64,000 nt of DNA from Sphingomonas sp. Y38-1Y (GTDB taxonomy: Bacteria > Pseudomonadota > Alphaproteobacteria > Sphingomonadales > Sphingomonadaceae). Shown here piece by piece: positions 15,893 through 25,253 of this stretch. The position numbers and the translations under genes were made by a program. Below the pieces are notes generated by a model that worked only from the letters and a program-made list of their open reading frames with translations, had not been told where the DNA came from and searched no databases. The stretch covers positions 372,001 to 436,000 of the forward strand of contig NZ_CP135916.1 of NCBI RefSeq assembly GCF_032391395.1, given 5' to 3'. The number at the start of each line of letters is the position of its first letter. The stretch's first letter is position 1.

Positions 15893-18094
15893 TCACGCCG
15901 CGCTAACCGGCGGCAGCTTGCCGATGATCTTGTCCAGCGTCAGCGGATAGTCGCGGACCCGCACCCCGCACGCATTGTAGATCGCGTTGGCGACTGCAGC
16001 CCCGACGCCGCAGATGCCGAGTTCGCCGACACCCTTGGCCTTCATCGGCGAAGACTTGTCGTCGGTCTCGTCGAGGAAGAACACGTCCTGCACCGGAATG
16101 TCGGCGTGGACGGGGACGTGATATTCGGCGAGGTCGTGATTGACGAAATAGCCGAACCGCGGATCGACGACGAGCTCTTCCATCAACGCGGCGCCAGCCC
16201 CCATGACCATCGCGCCGATCACTTGGCTGCGCGCCGATTTGGGATTGAGGATCCGGCCCGCCGCGAACGCGCCGCTCATGCGACGGATGCGGACCTCGCC
16301 GGTGACCGCGTCGACGCCGACCTCGGCGAAATGGCCGCCGAACGTCGCCTGCGCATAGCGTTTTGTGAGGTCGCCGAACTTGATCGTGTCTTCGGCGGAG
16401 ATGCCGGCGCTCCCGGCAACTTCGGCCAGGCGGATGCGCTTGTTGCCCTGGCCGACGAAGCCGTCGGCGAAGTCTGCCGTGGCGGGGTCGAACCCTGCCT
16501 TCTGCGCCACCGCCTCGCGCAGCTTGACGCAAGCGGCATAGACGCCGGCGGTCGAGCTGTTGGCACCCCACTGGCCGCCCGATCCGGCCGAGATGGGAAA
16601 GCTCGAATCGCCGAGCAGCACGACGACGTCGTCGACATCGACCCCCATCATCTCCGCCGCGGTCTGGGCGATGATCGTGTAGCTGCCGGTGCCGATATCG
16701 GTCATGTCGGTCGCGACGGTGACCTTGCCCTTCGCGTCGATGCCGACGCGCGCGCCCGAATCCATCGTCATGTTGTCGCGGAACGCGGACGCCATGCCAT
16801 AGCCGATCAGCCAGCGCCCATCGCGCACCTGTCCCGGCTTCGGCTTGCGCGCCGACCAGCCGAAGCGCTCTGCACCGACGCGCAGGCAATCGACGAACTG
16901 GCGGCTGGAAAACGGCCGGTCGGGCTTTTCCGGATCGACCTGCGTGTCGTTGAGGATACGCAGCTCGATCGGATCCATCGCCAGCTTCTCGGCCAGCTCG
17001 TCCATCGCCACCTCGAGCGCGAGGAGCCCGACCGCCTCGCCCGGCGCGCGCATCGCGTTGCCTTCGGGAAGGTGCAGCGTCGCCAGCCGGTGCGCGGTCA
17101 TGCGGTTGGCGCCGGCGTACAGGAGCCGCGTCTGGTTCGCCGCCGTCTCCGGCCCGCCGCCCGGCAGGTCGCCCGACCACACCTCATGCGCGATTGCGCC
17201 GATCTTGCCGTTCTTGTCCGCGCCGATGCGGACGCGCTGGATCGTCGCGGGGCGGTGCGTGGTGTTGTTGACCATCACCGGCCGCGGCAGCGCGACCTTG
17301 ACCGGCCGCCCCGCTGCCTTCGCGCCCAGCGCGGCGAGCACCGCGTCCGACCGCACCCACAGCTTCGACCCGAACCCGCCGCCGATGAAGGGCGAATGGA
17401 CGCGGACCTTCTCCTTCGGGATCAGCAGCGTTTCCGACAGGTCGCGGCAGGCCCAGTCGATCATCTGGTTCGACGTCCAGACATTGAGCTGGTCGCCGTC
17501 CCACGCGGCGATCGTCGCCATCGGCTCCATCGCCGAATGCGCCTGATCGGGGGTGGTATAGGTGGCGTCGATCTTGACCGGCGCCTTGGCGAACGCACCC
17601 TCGAAATCGCCGACCGCGGTGTCGGCCGACTTGCCGGGCTTCACCGCCTTGCCGCGCTCCTTTTCGAGGTCATAGGCGCCGTTCCCGCGCGCATAGTCGA
17701 CGCGCACGAGGTTGGCGGCGGCACGCGCCTGTTCGAATGTCTCGGCGACGACGACGGCGACGGCCTGATGGTAATGTTCGACCTCCGGCCCGGCGAGCAG
17801 CTTGGCGGTGATCGCCTTTGCCTTGCCGAGCTTGCCGGCATTGCCGTGATGGACGATCGCGATCACGCCGGGCGCAGCCTCGGCTTCGGCCGTGTCGATG
17901 CGGGTGATGCGACCGGTCGCGATCGTCGCGGGCACGATCGCGCCGTAAGCCTGGTTGGGGACGACATCGTGCCGCTCATAGGCATAGGGCGCGCGGCCGG
18001 TGGTCTTGAGCGGACCGTCGATCCGGTCGACGGGCTTGCCGATGACGCGCTGGCGGTCGATCGGGTTGGCGGTGGCGGGTTCGTTGAACTGCAT
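15893..18094 (-). CDS. paoC: xanthine dehydrogenase-family molybdopterin-binding subunit (PaoC/YagR-like)
   Basis: This is the large molybdenum cofactor subunit of a PaoABC-type periplasmic aldehyde oxidoreductase, 733 aa. It shows GKPVDRIDGPLKTTGRAPYAYE at the N-terminus, the GGGFGSK motif, and the C-terminal KGVGELGICGVGAAVANAIYNA containing the catalytic glutamate position. ATG 18094 follows AGGAG by eight bases. It comes last in the operon, after the small FeS and FAD subunits. No own signal peptide is seen, which fits hitch-hiker export through the Tat signal of the small subunit. No PaoD-like maturation factor is nearby. Confidence 0.88.
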   Translation of the reverse strand: MQFNEPATANPIDRQRVIGKPVDRIDGPLKTTGRAPYAYERHDVVPNQAYGAIVPATIATGRITRIDTAEAEAAPGVIAIVHHGNAGKLGKAKAITAKLLAGPEVEHYHQAVAVVVAETFEQARAAANLVRVDYARGNGAYDLEKERGKAVKPGKSADTAVGDFEGAFAKAPVKIDATYTTPDQAHSAMEPMATIAAWDGDQLNVWTSNQMIDWACRDLSETLLIPKEKVRVHSPFIGGGFGSKLWVRSDAVLAALGAKAAGRPVKVALPRPVMVNNTTHRPATIQRVRIGADKNGKIGAIAHEVWSGDLPGGGPETAANQTRLLYAGANRMTAHRLATLHLPEGNAMRAPGEAVGLLALEVAMDELAEKLAMDPIELRILNDTQVDPEKPDRPFSSRQFVDCLRVGAERFGWSARKPKPGQVRDGRWLIGYGMASAFRDNMTMDSGARVGIDAKGKVTVATDMTDIGTGSYTIIAQTAAEMMGVDVDDVVVLLGDSSFPISAGSGGQWGANSSTAGVYAACVKLREAVAQKAGFDPATADFADGFVGQGNKRIRLAEVAGSAGISAEDTIKFGDLTKRYAQATFGGHFAEVGVDAVTGEVRIRRMSGAFAAGRILNPKSARSQVIGAMVMGAGAALMEELVVDPRFGYFVNHDLAEYHVPVHADIPVQDVFFLDETDDKSSPMKAKGVGELGICGVGAAVANAIYNACGVRVRDYPLTLDKIIGKLPPVSAA

Positions 18095-18098
18095 CGGA

Positions 18099-19040
18099 TC
18101 AGCTCCTGGCCTCGGCCAGCACGGCCGTGACGGTCCGCTCGGCGAGCGGCAGCTTGAAGGCATTCTGCTGGGTCGGCTTGGCACCCGCTAGCAGGCGCTT
18201 GCCATAGCCGGCATCGTCGCCGCTCTCGGCGCCTTCGACGCGCCAGGGCTTGGGCGCGACGCCGCCCATGGCGATGCGCGCAGGCCCGTCGCGCGGCACC
18301 ACCGCCGCGACCGACACGAGCGCGAACGCATAGGAGGCGCGGTCCCGCACCTTGCGATAGATGTGCGTGCCGGCGACCGGCGCGGGCAGCGTCACCGCGG
18401 TGATGAGCTCACCGGGCTCCAGCGCGTTCTCGATATGCGGCGTGGTGCCCGGCAGCTTGTGGAAGTCCGCGATCGCGATGGTTCGCGCCGCGCCATCGGG
18501 CTTCACCGTCTCGACAGCCGCATCGAGCACGCGCATCGCCACCGCCATGTCGCTTGGATGCTGGGCGATGCACGCCTCGCTCGTCCCGATCACCGCCAGA
18601 CCGCGGTTGAAGCCACCGATCGCGGCACAGCCCGACCCTGGCTTGCGCTTGTTGCACGGCTTGGCGGTGTCATAGAAATAGGGGCAGCGCGTGCGCTGGA
18701 GCAAATTGCCGCCCGTCGTCGCCTTGTTGCGAAGCTGCCCCGACGCGCCGGACACCAGCGCCCGCGTCAGCACGCCATAATCGCGTCGCACGCGTGGATG
18801 TGCGGCGAGGTCGGTGTTGCGCACCAGCGCACCGACACGAAGGCCGCCTTCGGCGGTATCCTCGATCTTGTCGAGCCCGACGCGATTGACGTCGATCAGG
18901 TGGCGCGGCGTCTCGATCTCGAGCTTCATCAGGTCGAGGAGGTTGGTCCCGCCGGCGATGAACTTGGCGCCCGGCGTGCGCAGTGCCGCCGCGGCCGCCT
19001 CCGCCGGGGTAGCGGCGCGCTCATAGGTAAAGGCCTTCAT
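18099..19040 (-). CDS. paoB: xanthine dehydrogenase-family FAD-binding subunit (PaoB/YagS-like)
   Basis: This is the FAD subunit, 313 aa, with the [14 protein letters not shown] flavin-binding loop and [17 protein letters not shown]. The cysteines in [20 protein letters not shown] form the extra [4Fe-4S] site typical of PaoB and 4-hydroxybenzoyl-CoA reductase-like subunits rather than eukaryotic-type XDH. ATG 19040 overlaps the paoA stop by four bases and the stop lies four bases before the paoC start, so the three subunits are made together. Confidence 0.87.
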   Translation of the reverse strand: MKAFTYERAATPAEAAAAALRTPGAKFIAGGTNLLDLMKLEIETPRHLIDVNRVGLDKIEDTAEGGLRVGALVRNTDLAAHPRVRRDYGVLTRALVSGASGQLRNKATTGGNLLQRTRCPYFYDTAKPCNKRKPGSGCAAIGGFNRGLAVIGTSEACIAQHPSDMAVAMRVLDAAVETVKPDGAARTIAIADFHKLPGTTPHIENALEPGELITAVTLPAPVAGTHIYRKVRDRASYAFALVSVAAVVPRDGPARIAMGGVAPKPWRVEGAESGDDAGYGKRLLAGAKPTQQNAFKLPLAERTVTAVLAEARS

Positions 19041-19693
19041 GCGCGCGACCCCTTGGCTTCGCCCGCCACCTCGGCGATCGCGTCGAAGATGTTGGCATAG
19101 GCGCCGCAGCGACACAGGTTGCCGCTCATCCGCTCCTTGACCTCCTCGATCGAGAAGCCGGGCGCGGCCGCGACGTCGGCGGTGACATGGCTGGGGATGC
19201 CGTCCTTGATCTCGTCCAGCACCGCCACAGCCGAGCATATCTGGCCGGGCGTGCAGTATCCGCACTGATAGCCGTCATGGCGAACGAACGCGGCCTGCAT
19301 CGGGTGAAGATCGCCGGGCTTGCCCAGCCCCTCGATCGTCGTCACCTCGTCGCCGTCGTGCATCACCGCCAGCGTCAGGCAGCTGTTGATGCGCCGCCCC
19401 TCGACGATGACGGTGCAGGCGCCGCACTGGCCATGGTCGCAGCCCTTCTTGGTGCCGGTCAGCTTCCAGTGCTCGCGCAGCGCATCGAGCAACGTCGTGC
19501 GCGGGTCGAGCTCGACGCGGTTGCTCTTGCCGTTGACCTTGAGCGTCACGGGCAGGCGCGGCTCGGCGCTGGCGGGGGCCGATTGCGGCTTGGCATCGGC
19601 GGCGATCGGGACCGTGGCGGTGGCGGCGGTCGCCACCCCTCCGGCGATCATGCCTCGCCTGGACACGTCGAAAGCGGTTGAAGTCGGCATCAT
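19037..19693 (-). CDS. paoA: 2Fe-2S subunit of aldehyde oxidoreductase with Tat signal (PaoA/YagT-like)
   Basis: This 218-aa iron-sulphur subunit starts with a twin-arginine signal ([16 protein letters not shown], with R12-R13), predicting folded export of the whole complex to the periplasm. The plant-ferredoxin-like cluster ligands are in [13 protein letters not shown] and NSCL; the second cluster is in [12 protein letters not shown] and NLCRCGAY. Two adjacent ATGs (19693, 19690) follow AAGGGG. Periplasmic PaoABC enzymes oxidise aromatic aldehydes; the substrate here is inferred from the family only. Confidence 0.9.
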   Translation of the reverse strand: MMPTSTAFDVSRRGMIAGGVATAATATVPIAADAKPQSAPASAEPRLPVTLKVNGKSNRVELDPRTTLLDALREHWKLTGTKKGCDHGQCGACTVIVEGRRINSCLTLAVMHDGDEVTTIEGLGKPGDLHPMQAAFVRHDGYQCGYCTPGQICSAVAVLDEIKDGIPSHVTADVAAAPGFSIEEVKERMSGNLCRCGAYANIFDAIAEVAGEAKGSRA

Positions 19694-19778
19694 CGGCCCC
19701 TTGGCTGAAAGACCGGACCGCGAACGCGGATCCGGCTCAAGCCTTAGTAACAGACGATAGCGCGAACGGCTCCGCCGC

Positions 19779-20060
19779 TCAGCGGAAATTGTCGGCGTAT
19801 GCCTGCAGCTTGAGCTTGCGCGTCGGCGCCGGGATCACCTGCGCCTCGATCCCCTCTCGCTCGGCATAGGCCTTCGCGGCCTCGGCCGTGGGGAAGCGCA
19901 GGCGAAGCTGCTGGCGCGTATCGCCGGCGCCGGCCCAGCCGGTCAGCGGATCGGCGATCTGCGCGGCGGTCGGCTCGAATTCGAGGACCCAGCGATGCGT
20001 CAGAGCCTTGCCCGACGACATGGCGCTCTTGGGCTGCTGATAGATGCGTGCGGTGGCCAT
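19779..20060 (-). CDS. ETC complex I subunit (NDUFS4-like)
   Basis: This is a 93-aa protein of the family called ETC complex I subunit conserved region, homologous to the mitochondrial accessory subunit NDUFS4. The sequence has ARIYQQPKSAMSSGKA, then WVLEFEP and the DPLTGWAGAGDTRQQLRLRF motif that is diagnostic of the family, followed by a YAEREG helix region. It follows AAGGAG by nine bases. In alphaproteobacteria it associates with NADH dehydrogenase, whose main operon is not in this window. Confidence 0.88.
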   Translation of the reverse strand: MATARIYQQPKSAMSSGKALTHRWVLEFEPTAAQIADPLTGWAGAGDTRQQLRLRFPTAEAAKAYAEREGIEAQVIPAPTRKLKLQAYADNFR

Positions 20061-20073
20061 AGTGTGAGGCTCC

Positions 20074-22518
20074 TTAATGCGATTCACGGCGGCGTGCATC
20101 CGCCTTTTTGGTGCGCAGCGTCGGGTCGGCGGCGGCGGGGTCGTCGGGCCAGGGATGGCGGGGATAGCGCCCGCGCATCTCGCGCGCGACATCGCGCCAA
20201 CTGCCCGCCCAGAAGCCCGGCAGATCGCGCGTCGTCTGGATCGGGCGCCCGGCGGGGGAGGTGAGACTGAGCACCAGCGGCACGCGGTCGCGGCCGATCA
20301 CCGGATGCTCGGCCAGGCCGAACAGCGCCTGCACGCGAAGCTCGACGCGCGGCCCTCCTTCGGCGGCATAGTCGATCGCGTGGCTCGATCCGACCGGGCT
20401 TTCGAAGCGGGCAGGGGCGACGCGGTCGACCTCCCGCATCGCGTCCCATCCGAGCAGATCGCGCAAGGCGTCGGTCAGCGCACCGGATTCGATCGCCTGG
20501 AGCCTGCGCTTGCCGGCGACGAGCGGCGGCAGCCAATCGTCCATCCGATCGAGCAGCACCGCATCGTCCAGTGGATGCCCGGCATAGCCGGCGCGCGACC
20601 GCAGCGCCTTGGCGCTCTCGCCCCACGGCAGGATCGCGACGCCATGCCGCCGCACACCCTCCACCAGCGCCGCCTCGATCGCTTCCGGCGCGGCGGCCGA
20701 ATCGGAGCCGCGTGAGAGCGTCACCGCACCCAGCTTGCGCGTGCGTTCGGCGACGATGCCGCCGGTGTCGGGATCGAAGCGCACCTCTCTTGAGCTGGCG
20801 ATCCGGTCGGCGAACAGCGCCGCCACGCTCGCGCCGTCGATCGCCGCCGCCGACAGGATGCGCGCGCTCGCCGCCGATCCCTGCGTCTCGGCCACCGCGA
20901 GCCATTCGGCGCCGGCCAGGCTGGAGGTGGGGTCGAGCACGAAGCCGCGACCGCCGACACTCGCCCAGCGCTCGCCCGCCGCATCGCGCCGTCGCGCGAG
21001 GCGATCCGGGAAGGCGAGGGCGATGCATGCCGCCACCGAATGCGCGACCTCCACGCCGCCGCCGCCGCCCGCCATGCCCGCCCAGCGCGCCGCCAGTTTC
21101 CGCGCCGCCTCCGTCCGCTGCCCGCGCTCCGTTCGCCAGCGGCGAAGGCGCAGCTCGAGGTCGGGATCGTTGCCGCCAAGGCCCCGCTCGCCGAGCAGCA
21201 CCGCCATCTCTGCCGCGGTGGCCGCCAGTCCCATCTCGCCCGCCCGCGCGAGCATGTGCGCCAGCCGCGGCGACAGCGGCATCCGCGCGATCCGGCGGCC
21301 ATGCGCGGTCGGTCGCCCGTCCCCATCGATCGCATTGAGGCTGCCCAGCCGCCGCCGCGCCTCCATGATCGCCGCCTCGGGCGGAGGATCGAGCCAGCGC
21401 AGCTCGCGCGGATCGGCGACACCCCAGATCGCGCAGTCGAGCGCCAGCGCCGACAGGTCGGCCTCCAGCAATTCAGGCGGGTCGAAGCGCGGCATGCCTG
21501 CGGTCGCCGCCGCTTCCCAAAGGCGATAGGCGGTGCCCGGCGCCTGCCGCGCGGCACGCCCGGCGCGCTGCGCGGCGGAAGCCTGGCTCGCGCGTTCGGT
21601 GACCAGCCGGGTCATCCCCGCGCCGCGATCGTAGCGCGGCCGCCGCGCCAGCCCCGAATCGACGACGATGCGGATCGAATCGAGCGTCAGCGACGTCTCC
21701 GCGATCGAGGTGGCAAGGACGAGCTTGCGCATCCCGTCGGGTTCGGGCGCGATCGCCGCGCGCTGCCGGGCGGGATCGACATTGCCGTGGAGGCGGTGGA
21801 GCCGGACGCCGTCAGGCTCGCCCAGCCGCTCGGCCACGCGCTCGATCTCGGCGACGCCGGGCAGGAAGGCGAGGAGGCCGCCCTCGCGCTCGCGCATCGC
21901 CTGGCGGATCGCCGCCGCCATTGCATCCTCGATCCGGACACCCGTGTCGCGGCCGAGATGGACCAAGTCGAGCGGATGGCTGCGCCCCTCGCTCTCGATC
22001 ACTGGCGCGCCGTCCATCAGCGCGGCGAAGCGCGCGCCGTCCAGTGTCGCCGACATCGCGACGATGCGCAGGTCCGGCCGCAGCGCCGCCTGCGCGTCGA
22101 GCGCGAGCGCGAGGCCGAAATCGCTGTCCAGGCTGCGCTCGTGCACTTCGTCGAAGAGGACCGCCGACACACCGGCCAGCTCGGGATCCGCCTGGATACG
22201 CGCGACGAAGATGCCCTCGGTCATCACCGTCACCCGCGTCGCCGCGGACCGTCGGGTGTCGAGCCGCGTGGCATAGCCATAGGTACGCCCCACCGCCTCG
22301 CCCGCCAGCGCCGCCATCCGCTCGGCCGCGGCACGCGCGGCGATCCGGCGGGGCGACAGCAGCAGCACCTCGCCCGTGCACCATGCTTCGCCTAGCAGGG
22401 CGGGGGCGACCGCCGTCGTCTTGCCCGCGCCTGGCGGCGCGACGAGCACCGCCGCATTGCCGCCGCCCAGCGCGGCGAGAAGCTCGGGAAGCACGGCATG
22501 GATCGGCAGGTCGCTCAT
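20074..22518 (-). CDS. hrpB: ATP-dependent helicase HrpB
   Basis: This is an 814-aa DEAH-box helicase of the HrpB type. Motif I is PPGAGKTT (28-35), motif II is DEVH at 123-126 (a DExH form), motif III SATLD follows, and motif VI is QRAGRAAR. The C-terminal HrpB domain (about 680-800) includes ATPIEW-region equivalents such as SHAIDYAAEGGP and the end SWRDVAREMRGRYPRHPWPDDP, which is typical of the family. Its cellular role is poorly defined. The gene stands alone, reading away from a small plus-strand gene. Confidence 0.93.
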   Translation of the reverse strand: MSDLPIHAVLPELLAALGGGNAAVLVAPPGAGKTTAVAPALLGEAWCTGEVLLLSPRRIAARAAAERMAALAGEAVGRTYGYATRLDTRRSAATRVTVMTEGIFVARIQADPELAGVSAVLFDEVHERSLDSDFGLALALDAQAALRPDLRIVAMSATLDGARFAALMDGAPVIESEGRSHPLDLVHLGRDTGVRIEDAMAAAIRQAMREREGGLLAFLPGVAEIERVAERLGEPDGVRLHRLHGNVDPARQRAAIAPEPDGMRKLVLATSIAETSLTLDSIRIVVDSGLARRPRYDRGAGMTRLVTERASQASAAQRAGRAARQAPGTAYRLWEAAATAGMPRFDPPELLEADLSALALDCAIWGVADPRELRWLDPPPEAAIMEARRRLGSLNAIDGDGRPTAHGRRIARMPLSPRLAHMLARAGEMGLAATAAEMAVLLGERGLGGNDPDLELRLRRWRTERGQRTEAARKLAARWAGMAGGGGGVEVAHSVAACIALAFPDRLARRRDAAGERWASVGGRGFVLDPTSSLAGAEWLAVAETQGSAASARILSAAAIDGASVAALFADRIASSREVRFDPDTGGIVAERTRKLGAVTLSRGSDSAAAPEAIEAALVEGVRRHGVAILPWGESAKALRSRAGYAGHPLDDAVLLDRMDDWLPPLVAGKRRLQAIESGALTDALRDLLGWDAMREVDRVAPARFESPVGSSHAIDYAAEGGPRVELRVQALFGLAEHPVIGRDRVPLVLSLTSPAGRPIQTTRDLPGFWAGSWRDVAREMRGRYPRHPWPDDPAAADPTLRTKKADARRRESH

Positions 22519-22607
22519 CGCACCCTGGACCTAGTGGCGAGGGAGCCAAGGCACAATTCATGCGTATGCCACCCTCGCGCACGCCCCCCGCGCGAGATTG
22601 GAGACCC

Positions 22608-22811
22608 ATGATGGCAGCAAAGGCACTGGCAAGCCTCGCGATCAGCCCGACCGGCGACGGCTACCTGCTGATGATCGAGGACGAGGATGGCGAGACGATC
22701 GAGCTCACCACGACGTTCGAGCAGCTCGACCTGATCGCGGAAGCGGTCGATCAGCAGCTCAACAGCGACGAAGAGGATGTCCTCGGCGTCGATGGCGAGG
22801 ACGACGAGTAA
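22608..22811 (+). CDS. small acidic conserved protein of unknown function
   Basis: This is a 67-aa acidic protein with no signal peptide. It has a beta-rich N-terminal half (LASLAISPTGDGYLLMIEDEDGE), then TTFEQLDLIAEAVDQQLNSD and a strongly acidic tail (DEEDVLGVDGEDDE). Two adjacent ATGs (22608, 22611) follow TTGGAGA. I do not recognise a named family, though the architecture resembles short sphingomonad-specific proteins. It is divergent from hrpB and ends at a terminator shared with the next gene. Confidence 0.7.
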   Translation: MMAAKALASLAISPTGDGYLLMIEDEDGETIELTTTFEQLDLIAEAVDQQLNSDEEDVLGVDGEDDE

Positions 22812-22813
22812 GG

Positions 22814-22843
22814 AAAAGGGGCGGCTCCGGTTGGAGCCGCCCC
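22814..22843 (-). terminator. intrinsic terminator between two convergent genes
   Basis: A perfect 11-bp stem, GGGGCGGCTCC (22818-22828) / GGAGCCGCCCC (22833-22843), has a four-base loop. The AAAA at 22814-22817 becomes a T-tract on the minus strand, so it terminates the minus-strand gene best and probably stops plus-strand transcripts too. Confidence 0.88.
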
Positions 22844-22850
22844 GTCCGAT

Positions 22851-23168
22851 TTACCAGCCGCGATAGCCGCGGTTCCAGCGACGATCGCGATAGCGCCGGT
22901 CGTCCCAGCGACGATAGTCGCGCCGATCCCAGCGATCGCCCCGCCAGTGATGACGCGGGCCGCGATGGCGCCAGCGACGATCATAGCGGCGGTCGCCGCG
23001 CCAGTGGCGACGATCCCGATCCCAGCGATCGCCGCGCCAGCGCTGACCCGGATGCGCAATCGCGAGCGTCGAGGCGGCGGTGATGCCGACCGCGGACGGC
23101 GCGGCATTGGCGGCGGCTGCGGGAAGGATGGTGGCCGCGAGCGCAGCGGCGATGGCGAAAATACGCAT
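22851..23168 (-). CDS. secreted Arg/Asp/Trp-rich protein 1
   Basis: This is a 105-aa protein with a clear signal peptide (MRIFAIAAALAATILPAAAANA, cleavage near residue 22). The mature part is dominated by repeated short blocks such as RWRGDRWDRDRRHWRGDRRYDRRW, rich in Arg, Asp, Trp, Tyr and His. An AGGAG lies 6-7 bases before ATG 23168. Function is unknown; the composition recalls the RcnB-like and other basic periplasmic proteins of sphingomonads, but no RcnB motif is clear. A second, similar gene lies 99 bases upstream, suggesting duplication. The low-complexity repeat makes homology searches unreliable. Confidence 0.75.
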   Translation of the reverse strand: MRIFAIAAALAATILPAAAANAAPSAVGITAASTLAIAHPGQRWRGDRWDRDRRHWRGDRRYDRRWRHRGPRHHWRGDRWDRRDYRRWDDRRYRDRRWNRGYRGW

Positions 23169-23267
23169 GTTACTCTCCTGTTGGTTCAGGTCTGTCATCC
23201 TGGATAGCGACCTGCGCCTGAACTTGGGCAGACCCGGTCGTTCACCGCAGGTTTTGCCGCCGATCGA

Positions 23268-23564
23268 TCACCAGCCGCGGCGGTAATCGCGATAGTCGCG
23301 CCAATTGTCGCGGCGCAGGTCGCGGTAATCGCGGCGGTTCTCACGCAGCAGCTGGCGACGGTTGATCTCGCCCCGGCGATAGTCACGCCAATTCTCCCGA
23401 CGATCGCGGCGGAAGTCGCGGTAATTGTCGCGGCGGTCGCGGCGATAGTCGCGCCAGTCGGCACGCGCCCCGCGATCATAATAGCCCCATCCCTGCGGCG
23501 CGGCGGACGCGGCGGCGGGCATGACGACGGCAGCAAGGGCGGCGAGAATGATGGGGGTACGCAT
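23268..23564 (-). CDS. secreted Arg/Asp/Tyr-rich protein 2
   Basis: This is a 98-aa protein with a signal peptide (MRTPIILAALAAVVMPAAASA, cleavage near residue 21). The mature half consists of a degenerate unit of the form DYRRDRRDN-YRDFRRDRRENW-RDYRR, with near-heptad spacing of aromatic residues that may give an amphipathic helix. GGAGAGAG precedes the ATG. It shares composition and plan with the neighbouring secreted protein but is not identical in repeat phase. It may be envelope-stress related, but nothing in the sequence shows this. Confidence 0.75.
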   Translation of the reverse strand: MRTPIILAALAAVVMPAAASAAPQGWGYYDRGARADWRDYRRDRRDNYRDFRRDRRENWRDYRRGEINRRQLLRENRRDYRDLRRDNWRDYRDYRRGW

Positions 23565-23739
23565 GACTTCTCTCTCCCGGTCTGGATGTTCGTCCAACCC
23601 GGCAATCATGCATGCTGTTGCATGAACGCGTCCCAACACCCCGTTCAGGGTGCCGAAATCGTCATCTTTCCCGCACTAAAGCAGTGACTTACGCCTAAAT
23701 ACGGTCAAGTGTTGTCGTTGAGCCGTGCAGGAGCCGCGA

Positions 23740-24753
23740 TCAATAGGCGCGCGCAACCGCGAACTCGACCGCCTCGATCATCGCGTCCTTGGCGGCGCCC
23801 GGCGCGAAGGGGCCGAGCGCATCGATCGCTCGCTGGCCGTAATGCCGTGCCCGCGCCATCGTGTCGTCAACCGCGCGGGTCGCGCGCATCCGCTCGATCG
23901 CTTCGGCCAGCGCGGCATCGTCGGCGCGTCCGTCTCGGATCGCACCCGTCCAGAACATGCGCGCATGCGCGTCGCCGCGAGCATAGGCGAGGATGACGGG
24001 CAGCGTCATCTTGCCCTCGCGGAAGTCGTCGCCGGCGTCCTTGCCCATCGTGTCGGCGTCGCTAACATAATCGATCGCGTCGTCGACCAGCTGGAAGGCG
24101 ATGCCGAGATTGCGGCCATAGGCGTCGAGTGCCGCTTCCTCCGACGCCGGCCGCTCCGCCACCACCGCGGCGATCCGGCAGGCGGCGGCGAACAGCGCGG
24201 CGGTCTTGGCGCCGATGATCTCGAGATAGCGCTCTTCCGAGGTGTCGATCCGGCGCACCGCGGTGAGCTGGTTGACCTCGCCCTCGGCGATCACCGCGCT
24301 CGCGTTCGACAGGATCTTGAGCACCTTGAGGCTGCCGTCCTCGACCATCAGCTCGAAGCTGCGGCTGAACAGGAAGTCGCCGACCAGGACGCTCGCCGGA
24401 TTGCCCCAGATGATGTTGGCGGTCCGCTTGCCGCGGCGAAGGTCGCTGCCATCGACGACATCGTCGTGGAGCAACGTGGCGGTGTGGATGAACTCCACCG
24501 CCGCAGCCAGCCGGTGGTGCCGCGTGCCCGCATAGCCCAGCAGGCTCGCGCTCGCGAGCGTCAGCATCGGTCGCATCCGCTTGCCACCGCCCGCGATCAG
24601 GTGACCGGCGAGCTTGGGGATCAGCGGGATGTCCGACTGCATCCGGTCGAGGATGACCGTGTTGACGCAATTCATGTCGTGCGCGGTGATCGCCACCATC
24701 GGGTCGAGCGAGGCTGGCGGGCGCGACCCCAGGCGATGCACGGAAGCACTCAT
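23740..24753 (-). CDS. ispB: polyprenyl (octaprenyl/decaprenyl) diphosphate synthase
   Basis: This is a trans-prenyltransferase that elongates isoprenoid diphosphates to form the ubiquinone side chain; sphingomonads generally make Q10, so a decaprenyl product is likely but not shown. The 337-aa protein has GGGKRMRP, the first aspartate-rich motif DDVVD (97-101) in LLHDDVVDGS, and the second, DDAID (224-228), in QLVDDAIDY. ATG 24753 gives the expected N-terminus; an upstream extension has no support. It is divergent from the chorismate mutase gene, with about 100 bases between them. Confidence 0.9.
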   Translation of the reverse strand: MSASVHRLGSRPPASLDPMVAITAHDMNCVNTVILDRMQSDIPLIPKLAGHLIAGGGKRMRPMLTLASASLLGYAGTRHHRLAAAVEFIHTATLLHDDVVDGSDLRRGKRTANIIWGNPASVLVGDFLFSRSFELMVEDGSLKVLKILSNASAVIAEGEVNQLTAVRRIDTSEERYLEIIGAKTAALFAAACRIAAVVAERPASEEAALDAYGRNLGIAFQLVDDAIDYVSDADTMGKDAGDDFREGKMTLPVILAYARGDAHARMFWTGAIRDGRADDAALAEAIERMRATRAVDDTMARARHYGQRAIDALGPFAPGAAKDAMIEAVEFAVARAY

Positions 24754-24856
24754 CGCGGGCCGACTTGGCCTTTCACCATCACAAACGCAAGTCGCTTGCG
24801 CCCTTTGGGACCAAAGGCCATGGGGCGGACGCGGGCTGACGGGGAAGGGCAGGGCC

Positions 24857-25135
24857 ATGAGCGACGACGTGCTGCAGCGCTATCGCCAGAGCATCGACAA
24901 TATCGACATGGCACTCGTCTGCCTGCTGGCCGAGCGGTTCAAGGTGACGCAGGCGGTCGGCCGCTACAAGGCCGAGCAGGGCCTGCCCCCCGCCGATCCC
25001 GGCCGGGAGGAGGCGCAGATCGGTCGCCTGCGCCGGCTGGCCGGGGAAGCCGATCTCGACCCCGAATTTTCCGAGAAGTTCCTGCGCTTCATCATCGACG
25101 AGGTGATCCGCCACCACGAGCAGCTGCGCGGCTGA
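24857..25135 (+). CDS. chorismate mutase (AroQ type)
   Basis: This is a 92-aa, all-helical AroQ-class chorismate mutase converting chorismate to prephenate. It has the first helix RYRQSIDNIDMALVCLLAERFKVTQAVGRYKAE, where the arginines and lysine that hold the dianionic substrate sit, then a GREEAQIGRLRRLA helix and a final helix FLRFIIDEVIRHHEQ. It is free-standing, with no fused dehydratase or dehydrogenase. It ends just upstream of repeated palindromic sequences. Confidence 0.88.
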   Translation: MSDDVLQRYRQSIDNIDMALVCLLAERFKVTQAVGRYKAEQGLPPADPGREEAQIGRLRRLAGEADLDPEFSEKFLRFIIDEVIRHHEQLRG

Positions 25136-25158
25136 GGCCGGGCGGGCAGCCCATCCCC

Positions 25159-25222
25159 GTTCGTGCTGAGCCTGTCGAAGCACGTGCCCGGAACATGTCC
25201 TTCGACAAGCTCAGGACGAACG
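25159..25222. repeat. REP-like inverted repeat, family A
   Basis: CGTTCGTGCTGAGCCTGTCGAAG (25159-25181) is followed after a short spacer by its near complement CCTTCGACAAGCTCAGGACGAACG (25199-25222). This palindrome type (CTTCGACAAGCTCAG core) is widespread in sphingomonad genomes as an intergenic REP element. It lies between chorismate mutase and the GH130 operon. Confidence 0.85.
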
Positions 25223-25253
25223 AGGCTTGAAGACCGATCCGATCCTCCTTCTT

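Noticed and set aside
16106..18130. Plus-strand open frame of over 670 codons opposite paoC
   Set aside because: It mirrors the coding frame of the molybdenum subunit and shows no protein-like motifs.
22851..23564. CRISPR-like or satellite repeats suggested by the repeated GGCGATCC/GATAGTCGCG words
   Set aside because: The repetition follows codons of Arg/Asp/Tyr-rich proteins with signal peptides; unit length and spacing are irregular and no spacers exist.
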